A DNA stretch of 64,000 nucleotides. Origin: Solibacillus sp. R5-41 (lineage in GTDB: Bacteria; Bacillota; Bacilli; Bacillales_A; Planococcaceae). Of this stretch, positions 55,087-63,924 are shown in pieces; position 1 is the first letter of the stretch; each line of letters starts with the position of its first letter. Location of the stretch: NCBI RefSeq assembly GCF_002736105.1, contig NZ_CP024123.1, positions 2,782,001-2,846,000 of the forward strand, in the 5' to 3' direction. The position numbers and the translations under genes are program-made. Under the pieces are notes generated by a model. That model did not search any database. It was not told the DNA's origin and worked only from the letters and a program-made list of their open reading frames with translations.

Positions 55087-55743
55087 CTAAAAACCATTTA
55101 AAAACGGATTTGCATCCATTTCTGCTGCCGGCGTTGTGTAATTGCCATGCCCTGGATAAATGATTGTATCCTCTGGTAAAGACAATAGCTTATCATGTAT
55201 GGACTGCACTAACGTTTTCATCGATCCACCGATTAAATCCGTGCGCCCGACGCTACGTTCAAATAGCGTATCCCCCACTATTGCAAAGCCATCCTCATTA
55301 AAAATAAACGATACACTTCCTGGAGAATGCCCTGGTGTATAGGCTACATCAAATGTAAAATCACTAATCGTAAGCGGTCCTTCTTGACGTAGAATATGCT
55401 CTTCATTTGGCGCTTTTACCATGTAATTTGGGAGTTCTGCATATTTCCCTGAGCCATTTTTTAACGGGTCTGCCAGCCAGCTCACTTCTTTTTCATGCAC
55501 GTAAAGCGGCAGATTCTCAAAGCCTTCTCGCACAGCGTCAACTGCACCAATATGATCAAAATGAGTATGCGTTAATAAAATCGCTAGAGGCTTTAACCCA
55601 TTTTTACGAAGCGTACTCATAATAAAATTCGCATCTTCACCTGGATCAAAAATTAAGCACTCTTTCTTTTTATTGCTCACTATGTAACAATTTGTTTGGA
55701 TTGGTCCAAGTGGGTAAACACGGACGTTATAGTTAACCATCAT
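55087..55743 (-). CDS. yqgX: MBL-fold hydrolase (YqgX-like)
   Basis: The protein has 218 residues. The metallo-beta-lactamase motif is LLTHTHFDHIGAVDAVREGF (T-H-T-H-x-D-H). Downstream are PGHSPGSVSFIF, IVGDTLFERSVGRTDL and the last His in IIYPGHGNYTT. This matches glyoxalase II-like hydrolases. In Bacillus the gene is YqgX. The substrate is unproven. Two ATG codons in tandem follow GGAGG. Confidence 0.88.
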   Translation of the reverse strand: MMVNYNVRVYPLGPIQTNCYIVSNKKKECLIFDPGEDANFIMSTLRKNGLKPLAILLTHTHFDHIGAVDAVREGFENLPLYVHEKEVSWLADPLKNGSGKYAELPNYMVKAPNEEHILRQEGPLTISDFTFDVAYTPGHSPGSVSFIFNEDGFAIVGDTLFERSVGRTDLIGGSMKTLVQSIHDKLLSLPEDTIIYPGHGNYTTPAAEMDANPFLNGF

Positions 55744-55803
55744 AATTCCTCCTATTTTTAAGTAATTGTTTCCTTTCCATTATACCAACTTTCTATTTCC
55801 AAT

Positions 55804-55940
55804 CAATTATGCCTCGGCATAATTGCGTCCGGAATCGGCTTTGTTCTTGCACAAAGTATTCCTTTCCGATTCCGTGACATCCGCCGGAGGCTTAACTTAT
55901 TTCAGCGGATATTTGAATATCCGCTGAAATAAGTTATAGC
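55804..55940. repeat. Structured intergenic repeat, copy A
   Basis: Stem 1 is CAATTATGCC / GGCATAATTG. Stem 2 is CGGAATCGG / CCGATTCCG. The conserved block is GTGACATCCGCCGGAGGCTT. Stem 3 is AACTTATTTCAGCGGATA / TATCCGCTGAAATAAGTT. The order matches copy B at 27,963 while stem sequences differ with pairing kept. Confidence 0.8.
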
Positions 55941-56058
55941 ATTCGTTCATATAAACGTCATTTTTAGTCCTCGACAAACGAACTGGAAACCTTTACAATA
56001 AAGGAGGAATATTGTTAGCGACATTATTTGTTAATGTCGAAAAGGAGTGTCAATTTTA

Positions 56059-56238
56059 ATGAACTTATTAATGGTTATTTTCGGTTTAGTTGCAATTTTT
56101 GGCGTAGTTGGCGTATTCCAATCAATCAAAGAAAAAAACATTTTAGCAATTGCTTTTAACGCAGCAGCTGCAGGTGTTTTTGGTTGGTTCGTGATCATGA
56201 CGGTTTTAAACCAAGGCTATCCACCAACTCATCATTAA
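56059..56238 (+). CDS. yqgW: DUF2759-family small membrane protein (YqgW-like)
   Basis: A 59-residue protein starting MNLLMVIFGLVAIFGVVGVF, with two membrane segments and the ending NQGYPPTHH. This is the DUF2759/YqgW type, restricted to bacilli and of unknown function. The start at 56,059 uses AAAGGAG upstream; an in-frame GTG at 56,047 overlaps that site and is rejected. A terminator follows at 56,243-56,279. Confidence 0.8.
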   Translation: MNLLMVIFGLVAIFGVVGVFQSIKEKNILAIAFNAAAAGVFGWFVIMTVLNQGYPPTHH

Positions 56239-56242
56239 TCGC

Positions 56243-56279
56243 AAAAAACATATCGCTTATGTTAGCGGTATGTTTTTTA
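56243..56279 (+). terminator. Terminator of the YqgW-like gene
   Basis: Stem AACATATCGC / GCGGTATGTT with a G:U-type mismatch, followed by TTTTA. Confidence 0.7.
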
Positions 56280-56292
56280 TTTTCCATAGAAT

Positions 56293-56329
56293 AAGAAAAA
56301 GCGCCTCAATATAGAGACGCTTTTTCTTA
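56293..56329 (-). terminator. Terminator of the LtaS-type gene
   Basis: Stem AAGAAAAAGCGCCTC / GAGACGCTTTTTCTT; A/T-rich arms make it usable in both directions. Confidence 0.8.
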
Positions 56330-58225
56330 TTTAACAGAATCTGTTTTTAAATTCCCTGTCTTTTCATCATAGAAACGAAGTAGGTCTCCATTAATTATCG
56401 CATCGTTATATTCTAATTCTTTCGTCGCACGATCAATAAATGGCTGACAGTTTTCGATTTCAGTTTCTTCCCCTGTACCACGGTCATAACAAACGTCACC
56501 CGCATATACTAACTCGTCTGTAATTACACGACCGTCACGGAAAATAACAAAGTCTTCATGTTCCTCTGAAAATAAATCTGCCCCTAGTTGCATATCCTTC
56601 GACGTCTCAATACCAAGTAAGTGTAATAACGTCGGACGTAAATCTAATTGTCCAGATACTTTATCAATCACTTGTCCATCATTAGAACCCGGAATATGGA
56701 TGAATAATGGAACCGATTGTAATAAAGCACTATCCATCGGTGTAATTTCTTCCTTACCTAAATATTGCGCCATTGCTTTATTATGGTTTTCAGAAATTCC
56801 ATAATGATCCCCATACATTACAATAATCGAATTTTCATAGATGCCTTGCTCTTTTAAATCGTCAAAGAAGTTTTTAACAGATTCATCTAAGTAGCGAACC
56901 GTTTGGAAATAACGATTTAACGTACCCGAATTTGAATCAAACTCTGGAATTAAAACATCCTCTTCATCTAAATAGAATGGATAGTGGTTTGTTAATGTAA
57001 TTAAACGACTATAAAATGGTTGTGGCATTTCCGCCATATGCTTTGCAGACTGTTCAAAGAATGGAATATCCTTTAGTCCCCAGTTTACAGACTCTTCTTC
57101 TTTTACCTCATATGACTCAACATCATAAAATTTATCAATGTTAAATGACTGATAGATCATATCACGGTTCCAAAACGACTTATTATTGGCATGCATGACA
57201 TTTGTGAAGTATCCATTTTCCCCTAATCGTTCGGCAAACGTATTGTACGTATTACCACCATGTGTGAAGAATACCGCACCACGACCTAAACCATATAATG
57301 AGTTTTCAAAAATAAATTCCGAGTCAGATGTTTTTCCTAATCCCGTTTGATGGTAGAAATCATTGAAATAATACGTGTCTTTGTCCTGTGTTAATGAATT
57401 AAGGAAAGGTGTAATTACTTCTCCATTCATTTCCTGGTTAATAACAAATGTTTGTAATGATTCTAGTGATACAGCAATGACATTACGTCCTTCGTATTTA
57501 CCAAGCATTTGGGCATTTGGCTCTGCTTGATTAGCACGGATATAGTTATTTACCTCAACTAATTCACTGCCATCCGCTAATGCACGTTGAGCAGATGATT
57601 TTGATTGAATGTAAATATCATAAAGATGGTAATTGTACGTCCCTATATTTTTCACTAATAATTCGCGGTCAAAGCTTCGTGTTAAAAGCTGTGGACGTTC
57701 TGTTTCTGCTAAACCTAAATTTAAAAAGAAAACTGCTGCTGCCATCACAAAATAAGCTTTACGCGCATCTTTACGAACTGGTAACAATCCAGCCTCATTT
57801 TTTGGAATAAATTTAATTGCGATTAACAAAATGAATACATCGATAAAGTATAATATGTCTATCGGATTAATAATTTCCTTTGCTGACGTTCCAAGTCCAC
57901 TAAAGTTACTCGTTTGGAACAGTACTGGCAATGTTACAAAGTCATTATAGAAACGATAAAAAGCAACGTTTCCGTATAATACGAAAGCAAGCACAATGCT
58001 TCCACCTAAGATATAGCGATTTCTCGACTTTTGCGTTTTGAAAAACAATGATAAGCCATAGAAGAATAATAAGAAGCTAACCGGGTTGATGATCAAAATA
58101 AAGACTTGCATCATATTTTCTAACTTCATATCAAAACTTGTTTCATATACAATAACCGTTTTAATCCAAGTTGCTATTATAGCAATCGCTAATATCGAAT
58201 GTTTAGGCCATTTAAAAGATTTCAT
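56327..58225 (-). CDS. Lipoteichoic acid synthase, LtaS family (YqgS-like)
   Basis: A 632-residue membrane enzyme. Five membrane segments fill residues 12-170. The extracellular sulfatase-like domain follows: SLESLQ (metal-binding E255), GLGKTSDSEF with T299 as the nucleophile, and GDHYGISENHNK (metal). These are the LtaS catalytic residues at almost the same numbers as in S. aureus. It polymerises glycerol-phosphate from phosphatidylglycerol into lipoteichoic acid. In Bacillus the gene near comG is yqgS, an LtaS paralogue, and its exact paralogue status cannot be fixed here. Confidence 0.9.
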   Translation of the reverse strand: MKSFKWPKHSILAIAIIATWIKTVIVYETSFDMKLENMMQVFILIINPVSFLLFFYGLSLFFKTQKSRNRYILGGSIVLAFVLYGNVAFYRFYNDFVTLPVLFQTSNFSGLGTSAKEIINPIDILYFIDVFILLIAIKFIPKNEAGLLPVRKDARKAYFVMAAAVFFLNLGLAETERPQLLTRSFDRELLVKNIGTYNYHLYDIYIQSKSSAQRALADGSELVEVNNYIRANQAEPNAQMLGKYEGRNVIAVSLESLQTFVINQEMNGEVITPFLNSLTQDKDTYYFNDFYHQTGLGKTSDSEFIFENSLYGLGRGAVFFTHGGNTYNTFAERLGENGYFTNVMHANNKSFWNRDMIYQSFNIDKFYDVESYEVKEEESVNWGLKDIPFFEQSAKHMAEMPQPFYSRLITLTNHYPFYLDEEDVLIPEFDSNSGTLNRYFQTVRYLDESVKNFFDDLKEQGIYENSIIVMYGDHYGISENHNKAMAQYLGKEEITPMDSALLQSVPLFIHIPGSNDGQVIDKVSGQLDLRPTLLHLLGIETSKDMQLGADLFSEEHEDFVIFRDGRVITDELVYAGDVCYDRGTGEETEIENCQPFIDRATKELEYNDAIINGDLLRFYDEKTGNLKTDSVK

Positions 58226-58407
58226 ATCCTAACATCCTCCTATTAATTAAATTTGTTTTTATTATATTTCTATATAAAAATAATAACTTTCAATGAAACA
58301 AAATATATCTTAATATTTTTCGCCTAATTTATCAATCAATTTGTTTTTTGAAAATCACACTAGTAATAAGTACGTTTTACTTACAAAAAAGTTTCATGGC
58401 AAAATAT

Positions 58408-58433
58408 AAAACAGCGGCAAATTCCGCTGTTTT
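58408..58433. terminator. Short bidirectional terminator
   Basis: AAAACAGCGG-CAAATT-CCGCTGTTTT, 10-bp stem between the LtaS-type gene's promoter side and the yqgQ gene. Confidence 0.65.
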
Positions 58434-58507
58434 CAAGTTATACTTTCGTTTAATCGTTTCAAATCCACTGAAAATAAGCAAGTATTAAAACGATACCCTT
58501 TATTATA

Positions 58508-58723
58508 CTACAATTGATTTGATTTTGCTTCTTTTATCTTTCGTTCCTCTTGACGCAAAATTAACAACGCCATTTGAAAATCTTTAATATCCAATACATT
58601 CGCCTTGTATAGTTCTTTTATTTCATCTTCCATCAAATATAAATCACCTATACGGTCACGCGTGTATATATAAATACCATAATTTTTTAATAAGCTAATA
58701 ATATCTAATATCGATTGCATCAT
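58508..58723 (-). CDS. yqgQ: YqgQ-family protein
   Basis: A 71-residue protein matching YqgQ: SILDIISLLKNYGIYIYTRD, RIGDLYLMEDEIKELYKANV and LLILRQEERKIKEAKS. It is a small helical bundle of unknown function, conserved next to yqgN/glucokinase in bacilli. GGAGG precedes the ATG. It follows the cyclo-ligase gene by 15 nt, in one operon. Confidence 0.85.
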   Translation of the reverse strand: MMQSILDIISLLKNYGIYIYTRDRIGDLYLMEDEIKELYKANVLDIKDFQMALLILRQEERKIKEAKSNQL

Positions 58724-58738
58724 TGTTCCTCCCGTGAA

Positions 58739-59302
58739 CTATTGACAGTTCATTCGTCGTTTATCCGTAATTAGTATATGAACAGGGATATCATGTGGTT
58801 CTCTCGGGATGTTGTCCATTAGCTGCTCTTCAAAAGCAAGCGAAATCAACTTACCCTGAAATGCTGGCAAGTAACGATCATAATACCCGCCCCCGAAGCC
58901 TATGCGATAACCATCCGTACCAAAAACGACACCAGGTACTATGATAACATCTATTTCATTTTTTTTCACAAGTTCTGTACACGCAGGGATCGGCTCTAAA
59001 ATATCTTTAAAGGCACGCTCTGTTTGAATAAAACTGTCAATTTCATAAAACTCCATCGTATGATCTACCGGCTCGCATTTCGGAACAACTACTTGTTTTC
59101 CTAATTGCCAAAGTTGCTCGATAATTGCTGTAGTATCCACTTCAGGTCGATTGCCAATTGTAATGGCGATCGTTGTTGCGTCTTGAATTATCTGCTCGTC
59201 CAATAATTTTTTGGCAATCCTAAGCGAGCGGTTTCGATAGTCGCTATAGGATAAATTATTTAATTGCTGTAACACCCTAACGCGTTGCTGCTTCTTTTCC
59301 AT
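58739..59302 (-). CDS. 5-formyltetrahydrofolate cyclo-ligase (YqgN-like)
   Basis: The protein has 187 residues. The signature GVVFGTDGYRIGFGGGYYDR is complete, as is the folate-side VPKCEPVDHTMEFYEI. It converts 5-formyl-THF to methenyl-THF with ATP. In Bacillus it is yqgN. Its ATG follows GTAGGGGA. Co-transcribed with yqgQ. Confidence 0.9.
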   Translation of the reverse strand: MEKKQQRVRVLQQLNNLSYSDYRNRSLRIAKKLLDEQIIQDATTIAITIGNRPEVDTTAIIEQLWQLGKQVVVPKCEPVDHTMEFYEIDSFIQTERAFKDILEPIPACTELVKKNEIDVIIVPGVVFGTDGYRIGFGGGYYDRYLPAFQGKLISLAFEEQLMDNIPREPHDIPVHILITDKRRMNCQ

Positions 59303-59507
59303 ATTATTCCCCTACCTTCGAATATTTACACAAAAGCTTGTTAAAATACATGAAAAATTGCAAGCCCCCTGCATTATGTAAAAATCAAAAAAATTCAACT
59401 CGTGCAATATTTAGCGAGTTGATTCCTTTCTTCTATGTAAATAACTATAGATTTGTATATTTTTCGATTTAGAATATTGGCCAAAACTAGACAAAATAAC
59501 AGTAAAA

Positions 59508-59534
59508 AGCCAAAACCAACAAGTGGTTCTGGCT
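59508..59534 (-). terminator. Terminator of rpmG
   Basis: Stem AGCCAaaACCA / TGGTtcTGGCT with a 5-nt loop; the minus-strand transcript continues TTTTTACTG. Confidence 0.7.
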
Positions 59535-59544
59535 AATTGAGCAA

Positions 59545-59694
59545 TTACTTTGTTTCACGGTGAGTAGTGTATTTCTTCTCACGAGAGCAATATTTTTTAA
59601 GTTCAAGACGCTCTGGATTGTTACGCTTGTTCTTTTTAGAAATATAGTTACGTTCGCCGCAGTCTGTGCAAGCTAAAGTAATATTTACGCGCAT
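59545..59694 (-). CDS. rpmG: 50S ribosomal protein L33
   Basis: A 49-residue protein, [49 protein letters not shown]. It has the L33 features, with the first Cys pair C-T-D-C kept and the second reduced to one Cys, and the ending H-R-E-T-K. It binds 23S rRNA in the large subunit. ATG at 59,694 after GGAGGG; an extra ATG codon lies directly upstream. It was found by reading the sequence, as the frame is too short for a typical ORF cutoff. Confidence 0.92.
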   Translation of the reverse strand: MRVNITLACTDCGERNYISKKNKRNNPERLELKKYCSREKKYTTHRETK

Positions 59695-59859
59695 CATTAA
59701 CCCTCCCACTCTAATTCAAGAATTCTAATTTAAAATTGAGCATGATTTATACGACTTACCCATTATAACATGTTTTAATAAAAAATCCAGTATGATTTAA
59801 TAATTTGTTTTATATGATAAAATAGATGCAAGAAACATTCAAAAATAGGAGGATTCAGA

Positions 59860-60324
59860 ATGGATATCGCATCGATTATTATGTTGATCGGAATCGTTTT
59901 TATTATTATTTCCATGTTCTTAAGGGATAAATCAAATAAAGTTGAAAGTGATTTAGAAGACTTATCAATTAATATTTATCAGGAAACGAACGCTCTAAAG
60001 CGCCGCATCAAAATGGTGGAAGAGGAACTTTTAGTAGAACCCAACTTCCAAGTAAAATCGCCAAATAAATTACCTGCGAAACAAAAGGACGCAATGGAGA
60101 CTTTTCACCAAGTCGCTGCTCAAGTGAAGGCCGCTCAAGCATATACTTCCCAAGTGAGGCCACCTGCGCCACCTGCGCAAATAGCAAAGCCTATTAATGG
60201 CATTTTAGTAAGCCAAGTTCTCGCGTTAAATGGACAAGGACTTTCTATTGAAGAAATTAGTAAGCGTTCTACATTAACACATGCGCAAATACAATTAATT
60301 ATCGCTACGGGGGGCCGTTTATGA
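59860..60324 (+). CDS. Membrane-anchored protein, SwrB / DUF6115-like
   Basis: A 154-residue protein with one N-terminal membrane segment (IIMLIGIVFIIISMFL), a coiled region (DLEDLSINIYQETNALKRRI), a Pro/Ala-rich linker (RPPAPPAQIAKPINGI) and a C-terminal HTH-like tail (LNGQGLSIEEISKRSTLTHA). This order resembles SwrB / DUF6115 proteins of bacilli. The next gene overlaps by 4 nt. Role not established. Confidence 0.6.
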   Translation: MDIASIIMLIGIVFIIISMFLRDKSNKVESDLEDLSINIYQETNALKRRIKMVEEELLVEPNFQVKSPNKLPAKQKDAMETFHQVAAQVKAAQAYTSQVRPPAPPAQIAKPINGILVSQVLALNGQGLSIEEISKRSTLTHAQIQLIIATGGRL

Positions 60325-60803
60325 AAACTTCCTTTCGTGCATTTGGCATCGGTTTATTTATAGCAGGCGCGAGCTTTACGTTGTATGAAAAGTTTGGTCC
60401 GAGTGGAGCCATACAAGATGTTTCACAATACGAAGAACAACTTGCGGCCTATGAAAAGCAAATCGCAAGTTTAAAACAACAGCTTAAAACTGGAAATGAG
60501 CCAAATGTTGCAACAAAAGAGACGAAGAACAATGCGCCGAAAAGCGAACAACCGAATGATTCATCCGATGAACAGGATGTCGTAACACGTACCATATACA
60601 TATATGAAAATATGTCACTTTATGATATTGGTCAGCAACTAGAAGCAGAGCAAATCGTAAAAAATGGCCGCGAAATCGAGCTCTACTTGTCAAAGCCTGA
60701 GTTTTCTCGTTCCATCCAAAAAGGCGCCTTTGAATTACACTCCGATATGACAGTCAACCAAATTGCTAAAACACTGACAGGCAAAAAAGCGGAAGCAGAA
60801 TAG
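60321..60803 (+). CDS. MltG/YceG N-terminal-like membrane protein
   Basis: A 160-residue protein. After an N-terminal membrane segment (FRAFGIGLFIAGASFTLYEK) and coiled coil (YEEQLAAYEKQIASLKQQLK) comes an MltG/YceG-like LysM domain (MSLYDIGQQLEAEQIVKNGR, SIQKGAFELHSDMTVNQIAK). The catalytic part of MltG is absent, so it is a short homologue, perhaps regulatory. It is translationally coupled to the gene before it. Confidence 0.7.
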   Translation: MKTSFRAFGIGLFIAGASFTLYEKFGPSGAIQDVSQYEEQLAAYEKQIASLKQQLKTGNEPNVATKETKNNAPKSEQPNDSSDEQDVVTRTIYIYENMSLYDIGQQLEAEQIVKNGREIELYLSKPEFSRSIQKGAFELHSDMTVNQIAKTLTGKKAEAE

Positions 60804-60841
60804 AACATGTTACAAATTCAAATCGGATAATAATCTTTTTA

Positions 60842-60880
60842 AACATGCGTATGAAAGAAAGGTACGCATGTTATTTTTTA
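60842..60880 (+). terminator. Terminator of the SwrB/MltG-like pair
   Basis: Stem AACATGCGTA / TACGCATGTT with an 11-nt loop, then ATTTTTT. Confidence 0.85.
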
Positions 60881-60932
60881 TAGGCCAATGTGAATAGTTG
60901 GTGAATAAGTAAATATGAAAGGAAGTGTTCAA

Positions 60933-61586
60933 ATGATACGAAGTAAAGCAGCACTCATAAGTTCCTTTGTAATTTTATGCGTATGCATTTTTTTATCTTT
61001 CCCATTTCCTAACAATCGAATGTTAGACGCACGTGCCACATTCATGTCTTTTCCAATTAAAAATCAAGATGGCTATATTACAGTCGGCATCTTTGGATCT
61101 GTTTTATTTGTAATCGCGATAATTTTACTTTTTATCGGCGTAAAGCAGTATCATTTCCGAATATTACTCATCGTTTTAATCGCATTCGCACTGGTACCAA
61201 ACCAACTGATTACCTTGTACCAAGAAACATTCGCAAGTGGCATTTCAGCGATTTCATATGATGGCAAAGGTCAGTGCGATTTTGAGAATGTAAGTGAAGA
61301 CAAGTTAACTGGTGAATGCAACTTTGTATTACATAATCGGAGTAATGAAGCAGTGTCATTTGAGTTACAGTTTTTAGATTCATTTTTTATGGACGACGGA
61401 ATACGAATGGAATCGCTCATGAATGTAGCGGGTCCACATACGATTACGATTGAGGCCAATCACAAAAAATCCATTCATATGAAGGAATTACTTAATTTAA
61501 CCAATGTCCCGAACCATGTTGAAAGTGGTTCCTCAAGCAATATTCATTTTAAATTAATAGAGGGGAAAGCTTCTCGCACTTTATAG
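60933..61586 (+). CDS. Membrane protein, unknown function
   Basis: The protein has 217 residues, starting MIRSKAALISSFVILCVCIF, with three membrane segments in the first 105 residues and a beta-rich external domain (GQCDFENVSEDKLTGECNFV, NEAVSFELQFLDSFFMDDGI) with two cysteines that may form a disulfide. Function unknown. The start at 60,933 follows GGAAGTG; an ATG 18 nt before has no better site. Confidence 0.6.
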   Translation: MIRSKAALISSFVILCVCIFLSFPFPNNRMLDARATFMSFPIKNQDGYITVGIFGSVLFVIAIILLFIGVKQYHFRILLIVLIAFALVPNQLITLYQETFASGISAISYDGKGQCDFENVSEDKLTGECNFVLHNRSNEAVSFELQFLDSFFMDDGIRMESLMNVAGPHTITIEANHKKSIHMKELLNLTNVPNHVESGSSSNIHFKLIEGKASRTL

Positions 61587-61610
61587 AGGTGTTCTTTACG
61601 CAGCATGTTA

Positions 61611-61651
61611 AAAAGACGCATTCGAAAACTATCATTTCGGATCCGTCTTTT
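61611..61651. terminator. Bidirectional terminator between convergent genes
   Basis: AAAAGACG / CGTCTTTT enclosing ATTCGAAA-CTATCA-TTTCGGAT. Confidence 0.7.
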
Positions 61652-61653
61652 CT

Positions 61654-62529
61654 TCATTTAAAATAATTCTTCACATATGAAATAAATTGCGTGGTTGCTG
61701 TAGAATTTTTTTGATTGTCTAAATAGGCAATACCTATTTCCCGTTTGCAATTTACCGCATCCACCGGAATCATTTTCACCTCATATTGTTCTATTCCTTT
61801 AATAGAAGGAATTAAAGAAACACCTAGCCCACTTTCCACAAGCCCTGCCAACGTATGTACCTCTTCCCCTTCAAATGCCACGTTTAATGGAAAGCCTTCT
61901 TGTAGAAACAGTTCATCAACCGATTTACGCAATGAATTGCCCTTTTTGATCGAAATAAAAGGGCGTTCGGCAAACTCCTCCACCTTAATCGATTCCTTTT
62001 TGCTAAGGACATCATTTTTCGGAACAATTAAAAACAATTCCTCTTCCCATAATTTTTCCCAATAAATATACGATTTATATTCAAGAGGGGATATTAAACA
62101 TACATCCAATTGACCATCCTCCAATTTTTCCAGTAAAACCCCCGAATTACTTTGCGTCAATTGAAATTTCATGTGTGGGTATACGGTCCGAATATCGTTC
62201 ATTAAAGCAGGAATTACTTTTAGTCCAAGCGTATGCATAAAGCCGATTGCGACTTCACCAAACCCTGGTGAAATGATGTTTTGTAAATCTTCACGTGCCT
62301 TATCATAATCGCGCAGTAATTGCTCCGTGCGTTCTAGAAAAAAACGACCGTATCGATTTAATCGGATTGCCCTACCATGCCGATCAAATAATTGAACACC
62401 CAGACTTGCTTCTAATTGGGAAATCGATTTGCTTAAGGCTGGTTGTGTCATATGTAATTGTTCTGCTGCACGCGACATATTTTCATAATGCGCAACCGTT
62501 TTAAAGTAGATTAACGGTAAAAGTTCCAC
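61654..62529 (-). CDS. LysR-family regulator
   Basis: The protein has 291 residues. The N-terminal HTH is FKTVAHYENMSRAAEQLHMT, QPALSKSISQLEASLGVQLF, DRHGRAIRLNRYG. The substrate-binding domain follows. It is divergent from the MFS transporter at 62,659 and probably regulates it and itself. The start is taken as the GTG at 62,529, 8 nt after AGGGGA; a longer frame up to 62,568 includes the ribosome site and is rejected. Confidence 0.87.
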   Translation of the reverse strand: MELLPLIYFKTVAHYENMSRAAEQLHMTQPALSKSISQLEASLGVQLFDRHGRAIRLNRYGRFFLERTEQLLRDYDKAREDLQNIISPGFGEVAIGFMHTLGLKVIPALMNDIRTVYPHMKFQLTQSNSGVLLEKLEDGQLDVCLISPLEYKSYIYWEKLWEEELFLIVPKNDVLSKKESIKVEEFAERPFISIKKGNSLRKSVDELFLQEGFPLNVAFEGEEVHTLAGLVESGLGVSLIPSIKGIEQYEVKMIPVDAVNCKREIGIAYLDNQKNSTATTQFISYVKNYFK

Positions 62530-62658
62530 TTTGCACATCCCCTTATAACTTTTTTTTATAAGCGACATAAAAACAATGAATTATCTTTATTATGGCACTT
62601 TCCTTATACTGATGGAAATAGCATATCAAATTTAGTACGACTTGTGAGGTTTTCGTCG

Positions 62659-63873
62659 ATGAATTACATACAAAAAGGAACAAAACAATTTACACTTACG
62701 AACTTAGCACTATTTGCTGCTGGATTTATTACATTCGCGAATCTTTATGTAACACAACCTTTAATGCCACAGTTTGCACATGATTACGGTGTCTCTCCTG
62801 CTGTTGCAAGCTTATCTCTTTCTGTTGCTACATGTGTACTCTCCTTTAGTTTAATCCTTTTCGGGTCTCTATCAGAAGCATGGGGACGAAAAAAATTAAT
62901 GACCATCTCAATCATCGCTGCCTCATTTTTAACAATTACACTCGCCTTTGCACCAACATTTGAAGTGTTATTAATGCTTCGAGTCGTGCAAGGTTTTGTA
63001 TTTGCAGGCGTTCCAGCTATTGCAATGGCCTATTTAGGTGAAGAAATGGAGCCGGCAAGCTTAGGGACCGCAATGGGTTTATACATTAGTGGAAATGCGA
63101 TTGGAGGACTTTCTGGGCGAGTCATTATGGGCATGATGACCGACTTCTTTAACTGGCGGATTGGGATGCTCGTTTTAGGATTATTAAGCTTAGTCATTTG
63201 CCTGTACTTCATTTGGGCTTTACCACCATCGAAACATTTTAAACCGCGTCCACTTCAATTGAAAGCAATGACCCAATCTTTATTCCAGCATTTAAAAGAT
63301 CCAGGGCTCGTTTGTTTATTCGGCATTGCTTTTACGCTTATGGGCAGCTTTGTCACGATGTTCAACTATATTGGATTTAAGCTTCTCGATGCACCGTACA
63401 ATTTAAGTGCAACCGTTGTTGGTTGGATTTTTGTCGTTTATTTAGTTGGATCCTGGAGTTCCACATGGTTTGGTAGCTTATCCGATCGCTTCGGTCGACA
63501 GCACGTGCTCTACATTGGCATTTTTATTATGATGACCGGTGGATTGCTTACATTACCAGAAAGCCTACTTGTAAAAATTATTGGGATCACTATGTTTACA
63601 TTTGGATTTTTTGGCTCGCACTCGATTGCCAGTGGTTGGGTAAGTCGACGCGCTTTAAAAAACAAAGCTCAAGCTTCATCACTCTACTTATTCGCCTATT
63701 ATTTCGGGTCGAGTGTTGGGGGAACTTTAGGTGGTGTATTCTGGGTACGCTACGGATGGACTGGCATTATTGTGTATATTACAAGCGCGTTAGCTATCAC
63801 CTTCACACTTGCCGCCGTCATCCATTTTATTAATCACTCCCATGCAACCATTGCTACAAAAGCTCAAGCCTAA
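62659..63873 (+). CDS. MFS efflux transporter (YnfM-like)
   Basis: The protein has 404 residues and 12 membrane segments. The MFS loop 2-3 motif is GSLSEAWGRKKLMT and the mirror loop is GSLSDRFGRQHVLY. Text such as NLYVTQPLMPQFAHDYGVSP is typical of YnfM/AraJ-like drug or sugar efflux proteins. Substrate unknown. It is divergently paired with the LysR gene, a common regulator-transporter arrangement. The start at 62,659 has GAGG 9 nt before it. Confidence 0.88.
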   Translation: MNYIQKGTKQFTLTNLALFAAGFITFANLYVTQPLMPQFAHDYGVSPAVASLSLSVATCVLSFSLILFGSLSEAWGRKKLMTISIIAASFLTITLAFAPTFEVLLMLRVVQGFVFAGVPAIAMAYLGEEMEPASLGTAMGLYISGNAIGGLSGRVIMGMMTDFFNWRIGMLVLGLLSLVICLYFIWALPPSKHFKPRPLQLKAMTQSLFQHLKDPGLVCLFGIAFTLMGSFVTMFNYIGFKLLDAPYNLSATVVGWIFVVYLVGSWSSTWFGSLSDRFGRQHVLYIGIFIMMTGGLLTLPESLLVKIIGITMFTFGFFGSHSIASGWVSRRALKNKAQASSLYLFAYYFGSSVGGTLGGVFWVRYGWTGIIVYITSALAITFTLAAVIHFINHSHATIATKAQA

Positions 63874-63880
63874 ACAAAAA

Positions 63881-63918
63881 AGCAGATTCATTCGACTAAT
63901 TCGAATGAGCCTGCTTTT
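63881..63918. terminator. Bidirectional terminator after the MFS gene
   Basis: AAAGCAG...CATTCGA / TCGAATG...CTGCTTTT; serves both the MFS gene and the leftward gene that follows. Confidence 0.8.
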
Positions 63919-63924
63919 ATCTAA

